Shown: positions 37,248 to 47,199 of the stretch, piece by piece
How the letters are laid out: every line of letters starts with the position of its first letter
How positions within the stretch are numbered: the first letter of the stretch is position 1
Source of the DNA: Hofstenia miamia
Lineage: Eukaryota > Xenacoelomorpha > Acoela > Hofsteniidae
NCBI GenBank assembly: GCA_900660155.1
Contig: CABFPE010000197.1
Coordinates: 485,712 to 549,711 of the forward strand
Reading direction: 5' to 3'
DNA length: 64,000 bases
Made by a program: the position numbers and the translations under genes
The notes under the pieces: generated by a model
What the model saw: only the letters and a program-made list of their open reading frames with translations
What the model was told of the DNA's origin: nothing
Databases searched by the model: none

Positions 37248-39116
37248 ATGAACTTAATTAAGTTAAATATGATTGCGAAAACTCATTCCAAGAAACTAGA
37301 AAATTTGAAAAAGTTTTGTGAAAACGAACACTTAAAATTTACTGTCAAAAACGCAGTAATTAATCTATCTAAGAAGCATCTTAGTAATGTGCAAAAAGAA
37401 GCATTATCGTTCGGATTAAAAATGAGTTGGCCAACAAAGTTTAATGAAACTGAAACAAAAATTAATTCAGAAGTGATGTTTCAAAACTTAGTTTTTCAAG
37501 AAAATTTAACGGTTAAAAATAAAGGTGTTATCCTGTTAAGCACATATTTAAAACAACCGGCAATACCCAAGAAAATTAAAAGTTTATTCTCAGCTTTGAA
37601 AGAGTTAGTCTCTGATCCTTCTCTATATATTTGTAAATTTGACAGAGGCAATGGAATTGTATTACTTGATAAAGACATGTATATTAACAAAATGAATGAG
37701 ATCCTAAATGATTCGACTAAATTTAAAGAAATAAAGCCTGATGTTCGTATTAAAAAAGATTATTTTATTTATATTGAAGAAAAGTTTATTAGATTTATTC
37801 TAGATATGAAGAAAAGTAATGAAATTAGTAACGAAGATTATATTAAAATTAAAAGTTGTGGATCAATGCCAGCTAGATTATATGGTTTAGCAAAANNNNN
37901 NNNNNNNNNNNNNNNNNNNNNNNNNNNNNNNNNNNNNNNNNNNNNNNNNNNNNNNNNNNNNNNNNNNNNNNNNNNNNNNNNNNNNNNNNNNNNNNNNNNN
38001 NNNNNNNNNNNNNNNNNNNNNNNNNNNNNNNNNNNNNNNNNNNNNNNNNNNNNNNNNNNNNNNNNNNNNNNNNNNNNNNNNNNNNNNNNNNNNNNNNNNN
38101 NNNNNNNNNNNNNNNNNNNNNNNNNNNNNNNNNNNNNNNNNGATCTCATTAAGAAATTTATACCATCAAAATATAATTTATCAGATACTTTCAATTTTAC
38201 AAATATTCTGAAAAATGTGTTCAATGAAAAATCAGATTCCAAAATTATGGTTAGCTTTGATGTGAAATCCCTTTTCACAAATATTCCAGTCACAAAAACG
38301 ATTAATCACATATTAAATGTGATTCCAAAAGATACTTTGCCAATTTCTCACAGTTCTCTTAAAAGACTCCTTGAAACGGCATGTTTAGATACTTCGTTTT
38401 TGTTTAATGGACATATATATAAACAGATTGATGGAATGGCTATGGGTTCACCCCTGGGCCCTACAATGGCTAGTTTCGCAATGGATATAATTGAATCTGA
38501 ATTTGAAGGCAATGAATTTCTATGCTATCATAGATATGTTGATGATGTGTTTGCTGTATTTCACAATCAAAGAGAAATTGACGACTTTTTTGACTTTATA
38601 AATAATCAATTACCTGAAATAAAATTTACATTAGAACAAGAAAATGAGAAGATAAATTTTTTAGATGTTACTGTAACAAATCTTGGAAGATCATATGAAA
38701 CTGAAATATTAATCAAAACAACCAGCGGTCTTTACATTCCATTTGATTCTTACTGTGAGCCAAAGCATAAGTTAAATACAATCAGATGCTTATATCAAAG
38801 AATTATCAAAATATCATCAACATATTTGAAAATTACAAATTCCTTAGATCAATTATATGACATGTTTCGTGAAAATGGATATCCACATCATCTCATTAAA
38901 AAAATTGTAAATCAATGTTTTTTAGCAACTAATCATGGAAAATCTGATGAAGATATAAAAGAAACTAAGAAAGACATATATTGGAAATTACCATTCATTG
39001 AAAATAACACAATTCAATTGAAAAATAAACTACGATCATTTAATACTATTTTAAAATTTACGAGGATTATTCCAATATTTCAATATTTATTCAACATTTT
39101 CAGATTAGCATTGTAA
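37248..39116 (+). mobile_element. Penelope-like element reverse transcriptase ORF
   Basis: A 622-codon frame with no stops, interrupted only by 246 N (37896-38141) that happen to keep frame. Before the gap it reads SMPARLYGLAK, the Penelope block ahead of the RT fingers. After it come SFDVKSLFTNIP (motif A, D338), DGMAMGSPLGPTMASFAM (residues 395-412), YVDD (430-433, catalytic) and NFLDVTVTN. This order is diagnostic for Penelope-like retroelements. The frame continues through YWKLPFIENN and stops at RLAL without the C-terminal GIY-YIG endonuclease of canonical Penelope. I found no endonuclease in the next few hundred bases. It could be 3'-truncated or an endonuclease-deficient lineage. Confidence 0.88.
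37896..38141. other. Assembly gap (246 N)
   Basis: N run inside the Penelope-like reverse transcriptase, covering roughly RT motifs 1-2. Confidence 1.
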
Positions 39117-39119
39117 GTT

Positions 39120-40940
39120 ACGCAGCTGCACATAGTGAGCTTTTTATAAAGTAAAATTCAACTATTTTCACCTACTTTACAATTTCGAGCGATTGTGGCT
39201 TTATGGCAAATTCAAATATAAAGAATTCGTTTCTTGTTAGTGTTAAAATAAAACTTTATGAAACTACCCAATATTATAATGAACGCCAACAAGATACAAT
39301 ATAATCCAAGTGAGAAAATTGAAATAGATTGTTTATATCCAGCGTATCTGGGCAGAAAAAAATCAACAAATCATCCATAGTCCTAGACTCCAACCCGAAA
39401 CAAAAAACAACAGACCCAACCGTCAACCCGAAATCGCGTTAAGACAAATAGTGTTTTATTGGTTGCTAAGTACAATTAACGTCACCGTTTAATTGTAGCA
39501 CTTACTATTACACTATTAATGTCAGATTAAATTATTACTAATTATTTACTGTGAAGAAAATGAGAAAAACTCAACCCAAAACAAAATACTGCACAAGGTG
39601 AACATTTATGTTCACCTAGATACTGCAGGTTGTGCAACAAAAACCAAAATACAAAAACCCGACCCAGACCCGAATCCAAAATCGGTTCCACTCGAGCTTG
39701 AGAAGTCTGGCCATCAGTAGTATCAGGATCATCAGTAATCCCAACTGTGCGTGGAATTATGACCTTATGTTTAAAGTTGTTGATAAACTTATGACGGCTT
39801 CAGCAGAAAATGAAAATGAAAAAGAAAAGAAGATACAAAGAATATTGATGTATTTCATTGTAAACTATGTCTAACTCTTTCTTGCTATGTACATGGCCTA
39901 TAAAGAAATCGATAAAATCAGTGTGTATACTGCATCAAAGTTAAGAGCACCAAATCTCGTATTCCAAAATCACTTAAATCCAATTAAACAGTGATTTAAG
40001 TGGCAAGACTATATTATGTACAAGTGGCTGTGTCCTGACTGCCAAGTCTTCTATGACATAATAAATACTGTCGTTGGTATAGAAGAGTATATACGCAACA
40101 TGCTCACTTGATGTGTGATTGAGGACATGCACTTTGAATGATTTAGTCTTCGCACAGATACTTTCCTAAACACACACACTTCTAAGTAATCTACAATTAA
40201 AATTTTGAATAATTCAACTACAGAAAGTTAATTGCTGAAAAAGAGCGCAAGTGTACTGAAATGTGTATTCATTTCTAACTTAGCAATGCCTAGCAAATCG
40301 TCCGCAAACACTGTCTAAGCATATATGAGAAATACCTAAAAAGTGAATGGAAAAAAATTGACGTCCTACTTATTTAAAATGAACAAGACAAAACCATTAA
40401 CAACGAATTTGGTGTTAAATTTCAAGGTTTTTAAGCAATTCAGATTTACCTTGACACTTGTAATAATGTGAGAGAAAAACATTTAAAAAAATTATAAAAC
40501 CTATGAAAACATATGTGTAAATCTTAAAACGGTTAAACGAAATGCATACAAATGGATTATTCAAACATTGCGATTGAATCAAAATGAGATAAAGCGAAAA
40601 TTTAAATTTAAATCATCTTAGATGTAGTTAGCAATTTGAAGAACTTAACAAATTTTAAATTTTAAGACGATTCAAATATAAAATCGTATAAAAACAAGAG
40701 AATTTTACATAATATATATATAGTATATATATATATTATACAAAGTTATTTTCCAAACTTTCCATAAAGTTCTAAATAAATTTGAAAAAAGATTTAAAAA
40801 ACATTGCAAAAAACAGTTGTTTTAAACAGGTTGTGTTTAAAAAATGCCAACACTGAATGTAATACTTTGTGATTTCATCAGAACAGAATGAAGACGAATA
40901 TTTATAATTCAATCGTACAATAGTGTGGAAAAAATAATTA
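39120..40940. other. AT-rich intergenic stretch with AACCCGA-rich segments
   Basis: Between the Penelope-like ORF and the FCHo 3' end. 39385-39690 repeats short AACCCGA / GACCCGA words. A perfect hairpin lies at 39596-39617, and an (AT)n run at about 40711-40739. No gene seen. Confidence 0.5.
39596..39617. repeat. Perfect 10-bp-stem hairpin
   Basis: AGGTGAACAT and its reverse complement ATGTTCACCT, separated by TT. Function unknown. Confidence 0.8.
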
Positions 40941-40947
40941 ACGAAAA

Positions 40948-40973
40948 TCAGTAAGAACTTCCACAAACTCCCA
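40948..40973 (-). CDS. FCHo: FCHo candidate last coding exon
   Basis: Downstream of the ACTG|gtaatt donor at 41111-41110, the minus strand offers a pyrimidine-rich acceptor ending gaag and a short in-phase tail encoding VGVCGSSY then TGA. A second acceptor 6 bases later gives VCGSSY. Vertebrate FCHO/SGIP1 proteins end 4-6 residues after KKRFATG/KKRFAAG, so a tiny terminal exon is expected, but the residues do not match the usual KYLAD. Reading through the donor would instead give an unlikely hydrophobic tail. Low confidence. Confidence 0.35.
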
Positions 40974-41111
40974 CTTCAAAATTAAATATAAACATTAAAA
41001 AGCGTAAAAATATACAAATGTGAAAAAATAATATGAATCTTTTTAAAACTTTTATTATGTAGCAAATATAAAAATAGCAAAACTGAAAACTTGAAAAAGT
41101 TATAGAATTAC

Positions 41112-41329
41112 CAGTAGTAATGCGTTTCTTGTAGAGAGATAAGCGATAGCCAGGACCGGATAATTCCATTTCTAAACCTGAAATTGTGGTTCCCTCGACA
41201 GCAAACTGTGCCGCAATGTTGACGACTGCACTATCCGAATTGGTTTCAAATTTACATTTTAGTGTTCCTGAACCGTTTGTACCATCTAATGTACCCAATT
41301 TCCACACAGACCGCTGCTGGGCTGCATTC
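41112..41329 (-). CDS. FCHo: FCHo muniscin mu-homology domain, C-terminal exon
   Basis: Encodes NAAQQRSVWKLGTL, then GSGTLKCKFE, then AAQFAVEGTTISGLEMELSG and PGYRLSLYKKRITT. Vertebrate FCHO/SGIP1 read WKL, GSGSLRAKF, VQFLSEGSTLSG, ELVGxGYRxSLIKKRFATG in the same order, so this is the last part of the mu-homology domain. The first base completes the Trp codon split with the exon at 43309-43520; the exon ends in phase 1. Confidence 0.92.
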
Positions 41330-41334
41330 CTAAA

Positions 41335-43300
41335 GAAAAATCATGTTACATTTTAAAATAGAAAATATTTATCAAACCCCCCAAAATAAAACTTAAAGCA
41401 CAGCAATAGCAAATATTTATATATTATATATATATATATATATATATTCACAATTTAATAAAATATTAGAAGAACGAAATGAAACAATACAAAATTCTTA
41501 CGAAGCTCGTCGGTAATAATCGCTACACAAGTTTAAAATTTTGAGACTAACAAACACGCTTTATTATTCAATACTGATTTAATGAAAATAAGTTGTGCTT
41601 GAAACCCCATTTCGTGAAAAAGGAGTAGAATTAATCCTTATCAAGACGTCTGTCAGCATTTGATTGATATGCATATATTTATATTTTAACAGTGATGTAT
41701 AGTTAGTCTATACAAGCATGAATATAATTATTTAATCCATCCGCATATAAGAAATAAGGTTTAAAAATCTTATAAATTAGAAAATTTATACGACTTCTAT
41801 TTCTCAAACCTACAATCTCTTGAAAATTAGTATTGTTTTATATGAAAAATCAATTGAAATTTTCTAACTGGGTGACAACCAATCAGTGGACTCTGAATTA
41901 GTTTTATACTCTCGTCGATGTTGCATGTAATAATGTTACACTTTAATATGAATAAAAACGGAAGCGAAGCAATGCCAATATTTGAAAAATTTCTTTTTTG
42001 CTTGCTGAGAACCATACTAAACGTAGTCTTCAAGAAAGGGTTTGAAATGCTGCTTTGATCACCACGTTTATAGATAAAAGTATTCCAATATCGTCCAGCA
42101 TTACTCAGTTATTTAGAAGCGTTTAACGTAGTTATGTCTCTGGCAAAATAACGAGTACAATTTTTTTATCAGTGTCCTCTATGAATCTTTGCTGCACCAT
42201 ATCGTTTGTAAATCATCATCATGTCGAGGGTGTTTTATATAGTTGTACGTTCATATTTTGAATACCAGTGGCGTGGTTTTGAGTGATTTAAATTTTATCT
42301 GTGTATTACACATTACAAATAACATTTTTAGTAGATATCCTGTAAATTTTCCTTTCAATGATCAATTTTAGACAAGCAGTAAACATATTTTATATATTAT
42401 AATACATAAATAAGCGCTTTTGAAATGCCGTGTTGATTTATATAGGTAACAATATAATATCCACAAAATATTGACATTAGTCCGACAATGTGTGTTTAGG
42501 GTTGAAAATCGAAATATGTAAACACAAAAAATACAGTGTTGATCGTTTTCGGCAGGTAGAAAAATATTGCAACTAAAATGGTCAAAGGTTTTCTTCAAAT
42601 TTCATGCGCTCAGAAAAGTTTTGTTAAACTTTATAAATTAATATCGATAATGTTCAGAAGAAAGCAGTGCTTCTTGGCATTATTACTAACTATAAACCAA
42701 TAAAAACATTATCAACAATTCTGAACGTTAAACTTTTTAATCAAATAGCGTCCACACATAACCATGTCTTGAAATTGTTAATACCCAAAAGATCATATTA
42801 CTGCGATACACATTTGAGATCCCGTTTACCTGCAGTAGCGAAAACTAAAATCACAATATGAGCTAAGTTTATTCCCGAACAGGATTTTAAGGAATTCTTA
42901 AAGAATTAATTGCTTAAGTCTATTTGTAGTGCTAATGGATGTTTTTCTGCTTTAAAATAAAAGTTTATTTATTTTTTAATTTATTTAGTCCCTGGCAATT
43001 GAACATATGCGAGAAAATGATTGATAAAGATTTCCTTGTGTAATACTTCATAGATTTAGTAAAGTATGCATAAATTTATGACTAACTTTTTACAGACAGT
43101 TTGAAATACTCCAACTAAAATTATTCAGTAAAACTGCCCAGAATTAAAATGAAACCAGAAGTTAATATAAATATATGTGATTAGTATCTTTGGTTGAATA
43201 GAATTTAAACAAAGTTCATAATTTAAATCTCAAATTATGGTAATAATAACATACGGTGCCAAAACGGGCAAAAACTTCATAAAAAGAGTATAAATGAATA
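41335..43300. other. FCHo intron with no recognised element
   Basis: AT-rich intron with an (AT)n run near 41422-41448. A short open stretch at 42667-42861 has no recognisable family. Confidence 0.5.
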
Positions 43301-43308
43301 TTTGTTAC

Positions 43309-43520
43309 CAAATAGCTTGAGGTGCAGATTGCGTTGATGATACGGAACAGTTTTTAACTTGCGCCATGATAGCAACGCTGGAGAGCGGTTTGACAGTACC
43401 GCTTGGAAAAGCTGCTTCATTATACAGGTAGTCGATTCGCAAATCTGTCGATGACGGCGAGTTTTTGGTGTATGAGACTAATTGAAGTGGCACGTTTTGA
43501 AGTGGATTTTCAACTTTGAC
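43309..43520 (-). CDS. FCHo: FCHo muniscin mu-homology domain exon
   Basis: Reads VKVENPLQNVPLQLVSYTKN, SSTDLRIDYLYN and SAPQAIW, matching vertebrate FCHO/SGIP1 (LATYWKC, TTDLRVDYKYN, SLPPAIW). Acceptor and donor (TTTG|gtaac) fit. It enters in phase 0 after LKYQ of the exon at 57009-57126 and leaves in phase 2 (TG of a Trp codon). The intron between these two exons is about 13.5 kb and holds the nested transposons and a contig join. Confidence 0.92.
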
Positions 43521-44461
43521 CTAAATAGTCAAATAATAACATCCAACAGACTATCAAACAAATTGGGTGCATTCGCTCCAGTTGTCGAAAAGTGGCCACT
43601 ATATTCTCTTATGAAATTCGTTGTTTTTCAATTACATTCTCGACGCAGACTGTTGGTTGACTACTATTCCGATTGACCAGGTTACATAGCCAAAGCTCTT
43701 TGAATTTTTACAGAGTAAAATATTAGGAAACTTTTCTCCTGTGGGCTGAGAGAAAACAATAAAACAGGCATAGTTCACAAAGAAATTGCAAGTAAATTAA
43801 TTCAAAACTAGCTCTCAATAAGAAAATATCAAGTGGAAGATGTGTATGCAAAAGCAAAAATAATTTTTCTTATAAGATTTTCTACCATATTGTGTTCAAG
43901 GAGAAATTTTCAGGACTAAATTTTTCATTAATCAGTATTTGAAAAAACAAAAATTTGGTGCTAAACTTTATATTTGTTTGAAGCATTTTCAATTTCGAAG
44001 CTTATACAGGTTTGTAAAGAAAGTTTTTGCCGAAACATGTTTATTGAACAATATACAACAAATACAAGATTTGTAAAGAAAATATTTACTGACGGTAAAA
44101 CTTATGTAAATATTTTGTTTTACATTTATTGGGACCAATCACTTGATGATACAATTTTTATCATAGTTTCATCACAATTTTTTTAGCATGAAAGTTTAAT
44201 CGCGATGAGTAAAGGGAAATGGATATACTATTGCTAACAAACGAGGTTTAAATCCACCTCAAATTACAAATGAAATTAACTCAACGGTTGAGCAACATAC
44301 AATAAGTGTAAGAACATACCAGAACTGGGTGAATAAATTTAATATGGGTGATTTTTCAAGAGAAGACGAGGAACGGTCTGGTAGGCCCAGATTAGATGAC
44401 TTGGATTGACAGATTGATGAAATGTTACGCAAAGATCGACATTTACAGACTCGCGATATCG

Positions 44462-44469
44462 GTAATCAG
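44462..44469. repeat. hAT target-site duplication, left
   Basis: GTAATCAG, identical to 46352-46359. It lies inside the mariner codons for G-N-Q. Confidence 0.95.
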
Positions 44470-44644
44470 TAGGGCAACCCAAAGGGCGGAAAGGGCAATA
44501 TGGGCGAAATCGGCGGAATTATAACAAAGGGGCGGAAAAAATTCATAGAGGCGGATGGGGGCGGAATCAACCGATTTCTTAGAAATAAATCAGCTATGCG
44601 CATCAAATTTTATTTTCTAAGAAAAACAATTAGCGAAGTTGATC

Positions 44645-44700
44645 GCACAGCTGATTTGATTGCACAGCTGATTTGTTTGCACAGCTGATTTGATTGCACA
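44645..44700. repeat. 17-bp tandem repeat inside hAT 5' region
   Basis: GCACAGCTGATTTGATT repeated about three and a third times (one unit reads GTTT for GATT), roughly 110-160 bases upstream of the transposase ATG. Each unit contains the palindrome CAGCTG. Confidence 0.9.
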
Positions 44701-44807
44701 GTTTGCAATAAATTGCGTGGGTGGTGTCAGTCTGACAATTGCACTGTAAGAAATAGTTCTTTTTATTTCCAGTTCTCTTTGAGTCAAATTTGTGTGCAAT
44801 ATTTAAC

Positions 44808-45030
44808 ATGGGCAAGACAGCTCTCACTAAGGCGGAAAAAGCCTATGGATACGCGAGAACGTATCCTCGAGAATTTTCCCAAAAAGGATCTCTTTTATTC
44901 TGCAAATTATGCAATGCCAATGTCGATTGTTCCAAAAAAACCAGAGTTGAAGATCATAGATCTGGATTGGTTCACAAACGAAAAATGGCCCTTATTTTAC
45001 AAACAACAGCAATTAATTCAGCTGTTCAAG
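44808..45030 (+). CDS. hAT transposase exon 1 (zinc finger)
   Basis: ATG at 44808 opens MGKTALTKAEKAYG and continues to a C-x2-C ... H-x5-H zinc-finger-like segment (C32, C35, H50, H56: FCKLCN ... DHRSGLVHKRK), a BED-type DNA-binding head. It ends at CAAG|gtaatt in phase 1. The joined protein with exon 2 is 453 aa. Confidence 0.8.
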
Positions 45031-45125
45031 GTAATTTTTAAAATTAGTTTTGGTATTAATTTTGGAATTAATTTTTGGTTTAATAAAACATTAAGTATAA
45101 AATCGTAAAACAAAACAATGTTTAG

Positions 45126-46264
45126 GAAACAAGAAAGCAGAAGATTTAGTTGATGCATTTTTGCAAGCCGATATTCCGCTACATAAATTGAGAAATCCTG
45201 CCCTGAAAAATTGGTTAGAAAAGAACAAAATTGAGGTACCATCTGAATCTACTTGTAGGAGGGCGGTACCTGCTCTGCAAGAACAATTTGTTTCGTCCCT
45301 CAAAGAAAAATTGTGTGGCAAAAAAGTTACTATTATGTGCGATGAATCACAGGTCAAAAATAAGAAGTTTATCCATGTACTTATTGGGGAAATTGGGGGC
45401 GAACTTTATTTGGTTTCCTCAAAAACTGAAGAAACTGCAAACGCTGCAATCATAGTCAGACATGTGGACGATGTTTTGAGAAAATTAGATATATCCAGGG
45501 ATAATTTTCTTCATTTTGTGACTGATGCAGCGACCTATATGCTTTCGGCGGGGCGCCTCCTGAAAAACTTATACCCGAAAATGATTCATACAACTTGCTT
45601 GCTCCATTTGCTCCACAACGCAGCCGAACTTATCAGAGCCCATTTTCCCCATGTGGACACTTTGATTGCAACAATCAAGTCTGCCACAATAAAAAATTCG
45701 AACAGAAAAAATTCATTCAGAAATGCTGGAGTCCCTTCTCCCCCTGAACCCGTATTAACCCGATGGGGCACTTGGCTAAACGCTGCATTTTATTATGTGG
45801 AAAACTTCGAAAAAGTGAAAGAAGTTGTCAATGGGTGGCAGGGCGATGGGTTGCTTGTCCAAAGAGCGAGAGAAGCCCTCGATAAACAATCCCTCTTCAT
45901 GAGTTTGGTTGTGCTTCAACAGTACAAATCCATTGTGGAGCTTATCGAAGAATTCGAGAATTGCAAAGTTACAACGAAGTCAGGATTTCAAAAAGTACGA
46001 GCTTTAGCTGACACTTTTGAAGAAGATGACGAAATTAAAAAATATTTGATAAGAAGGCTCGAAGAGTCTGAAGACTGGAAAACAATAATTGATGGGAATG
46101 GAATTTTCAATTCTGCTGAGTTATTCGCTTTACAAAATGCTGTGGGCACGTCAATTGCAGTCGAGAGAACATTCAGCAAACTAAATAAATTGCTTGCCAA
46201 AGACCGTAACTTCAGCTCAGACAATATTGAAGCATATATCTGCTGTTTTTGTAACAAAAAATAG
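45126..46264 (+). CDS. hAT transposase exon 2 (catalytic core and dimerisation domain)
   Basis: Acceptor aatgtttag before 45126; the intron is 95 bp. It reads GNKKAEDLVDAFLQADIPLH, CDESQVKNKKFIHVLIGEI (putative first catalytic Asp), FVTDAATYMLSAGRLL (putative second), HTTCLLHLLHNAAELIRAHF, PPEPVLTRWGTWLNA and, at the end, VGTSIAVERTFSKLNKLLA, the conserved hAT C-terminal dimerisation motif. No stops or frameshifts. The assignment as the element's transposase is firm; which clade of hAT I cannot say. Confidence 0.88.
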
Positions 46265-46351
46265 AATTTTTTCTTGTGTTTTGTGTTTTTTCAAAGAGGC
46301 GGATAATGGGCGAAATTATCTGAGAATAAAGGGCGGAGTTGGGTTGCCCTA

Positions 46352-46359
46352 GTAATCAG
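46352..46359. repeat. hAT target-site duplication, right
   Basis: GTAATCAG, identical to 44462-44469. Confidence 0.95.
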
Positions 46360-47199
46360 TTTGGTGTTTTACATGTCAAAACAGCAAATCATCTGAAAAA
46401 GATAGGTAAGAGATACTTATGTAATAAGTGGGTTCCACATGATTTATCCCATGAAAACAAACTTAATCGAGTGACTGCATGTAATGACTTACTATTAAGA
46501 TACCAACAGAATAATTTCGCATCACAAATTGTCACCTGTGACGAAAGTTAGGTATCCTGGGACAATCATGGACATGGTGGTCTGAACTGAAGCTCGCAAG
46601 GAGCAGGTAACACTCTAACTGTTGTTCCTAGACGAACCTCAATGACGACCAACAAGCACATGATCACTGTTTTCTGGGATTCAAAAGGTGTCCTTCTGGA
46701 AACACTACCAAGAAACACTTCACTTAATTCCAATTATTATTGTGCTCAACTAGATAGTTTAAAGGATGTCATTCAGAGGATACATCGCCGCCTGATCTCT
46801 GAACGTTATCATAACGTGCATCATATACATGACAGCGCCAGCCCTCATGTCGAAGAAAATTAAAGGAAAAGCTGGATGAAATATGTTTCACTGTGCTACC
46901 TCATTCGCCTTATTCCCATGACATCGGCCCAAGCGATTATTACGTATTTTCATCCTGTTTAAATTATAACAGTTCTGAAGAAAATTAAAGCCGTTAGTGC
47001 CACATGGATTAATTTCAAAGCCGAAAGGCTTTTTAGAGATGGCCTATTTATGTTACCAGAATGATGGCAAAAAGTCATTGACAAAGAGGGTGAATATATT
47101 TAACTTTTATATTAGAGTTTATAACATTATATTTTTTTGTTATTGTTCAATAAATGTTTTGGCAAAAACTTTAGTTACAACCCTACATTATACCTTACG

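Larger units (their letters stand above)
44470..46351 (+). mobile_element. Complete hAT transposon
   Basis: 1882 bp bounded by a perfect 13-bp inverted repeat (TAGGGCAACCCAA ... TTGGGTTGCCCTA) and an exact 8-bp target duplication GTAATCAG, all hAT hallmarks. The 5' subterminal region holds about six GGCGGA/GGCGAA words and the 3' region three, all in the same orientation, as expected for transposase-binding subterminal repeats. The encoded two-exon transposase has no stops. Perfect ends and an open transposase suggest a recent, possibly active insertion. Confidence 0.95.
44005..47186 (+). mobile_element. Dead mariner split by a hAT element
   Basis: Inverted ends of about 45 bp: left 44007-44052 contains AAAGTTTTTGCCGAAACATG then TTTATTGAACAATA; the right end (47137-47184) is its imperfect reverse complement. 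Left of the hAT, the frame reads FSREDEERSGRPRLDDLD, a stop, then DRHLQTRDIGNQ. Right of it come FGVLHVKTANHLKKIGKRYL, NKWVPHDL, IVTCDES (first D), HDSASPHVEEN (second D) and, after a stop and frameshift, PHSPYSHDIGPSDYYVF (third D). These are mariner transposase blocks with helix-turn-helix and DD(34)D signatures. Stops and the insertion make it inactive. Confidence 0.88.

Noticed and set aside
37838..38293. Minus-strand 151-codon frame over the N gap
   Set aside because: Mostly Ns; it is the shadow of the Penelope-like reverse transcriptase.
42667..42861. 64-codon plus-strand frame as a LINE C-terminal fragment
   Set aside because: The resemblance to LINE ends was too weak to support.
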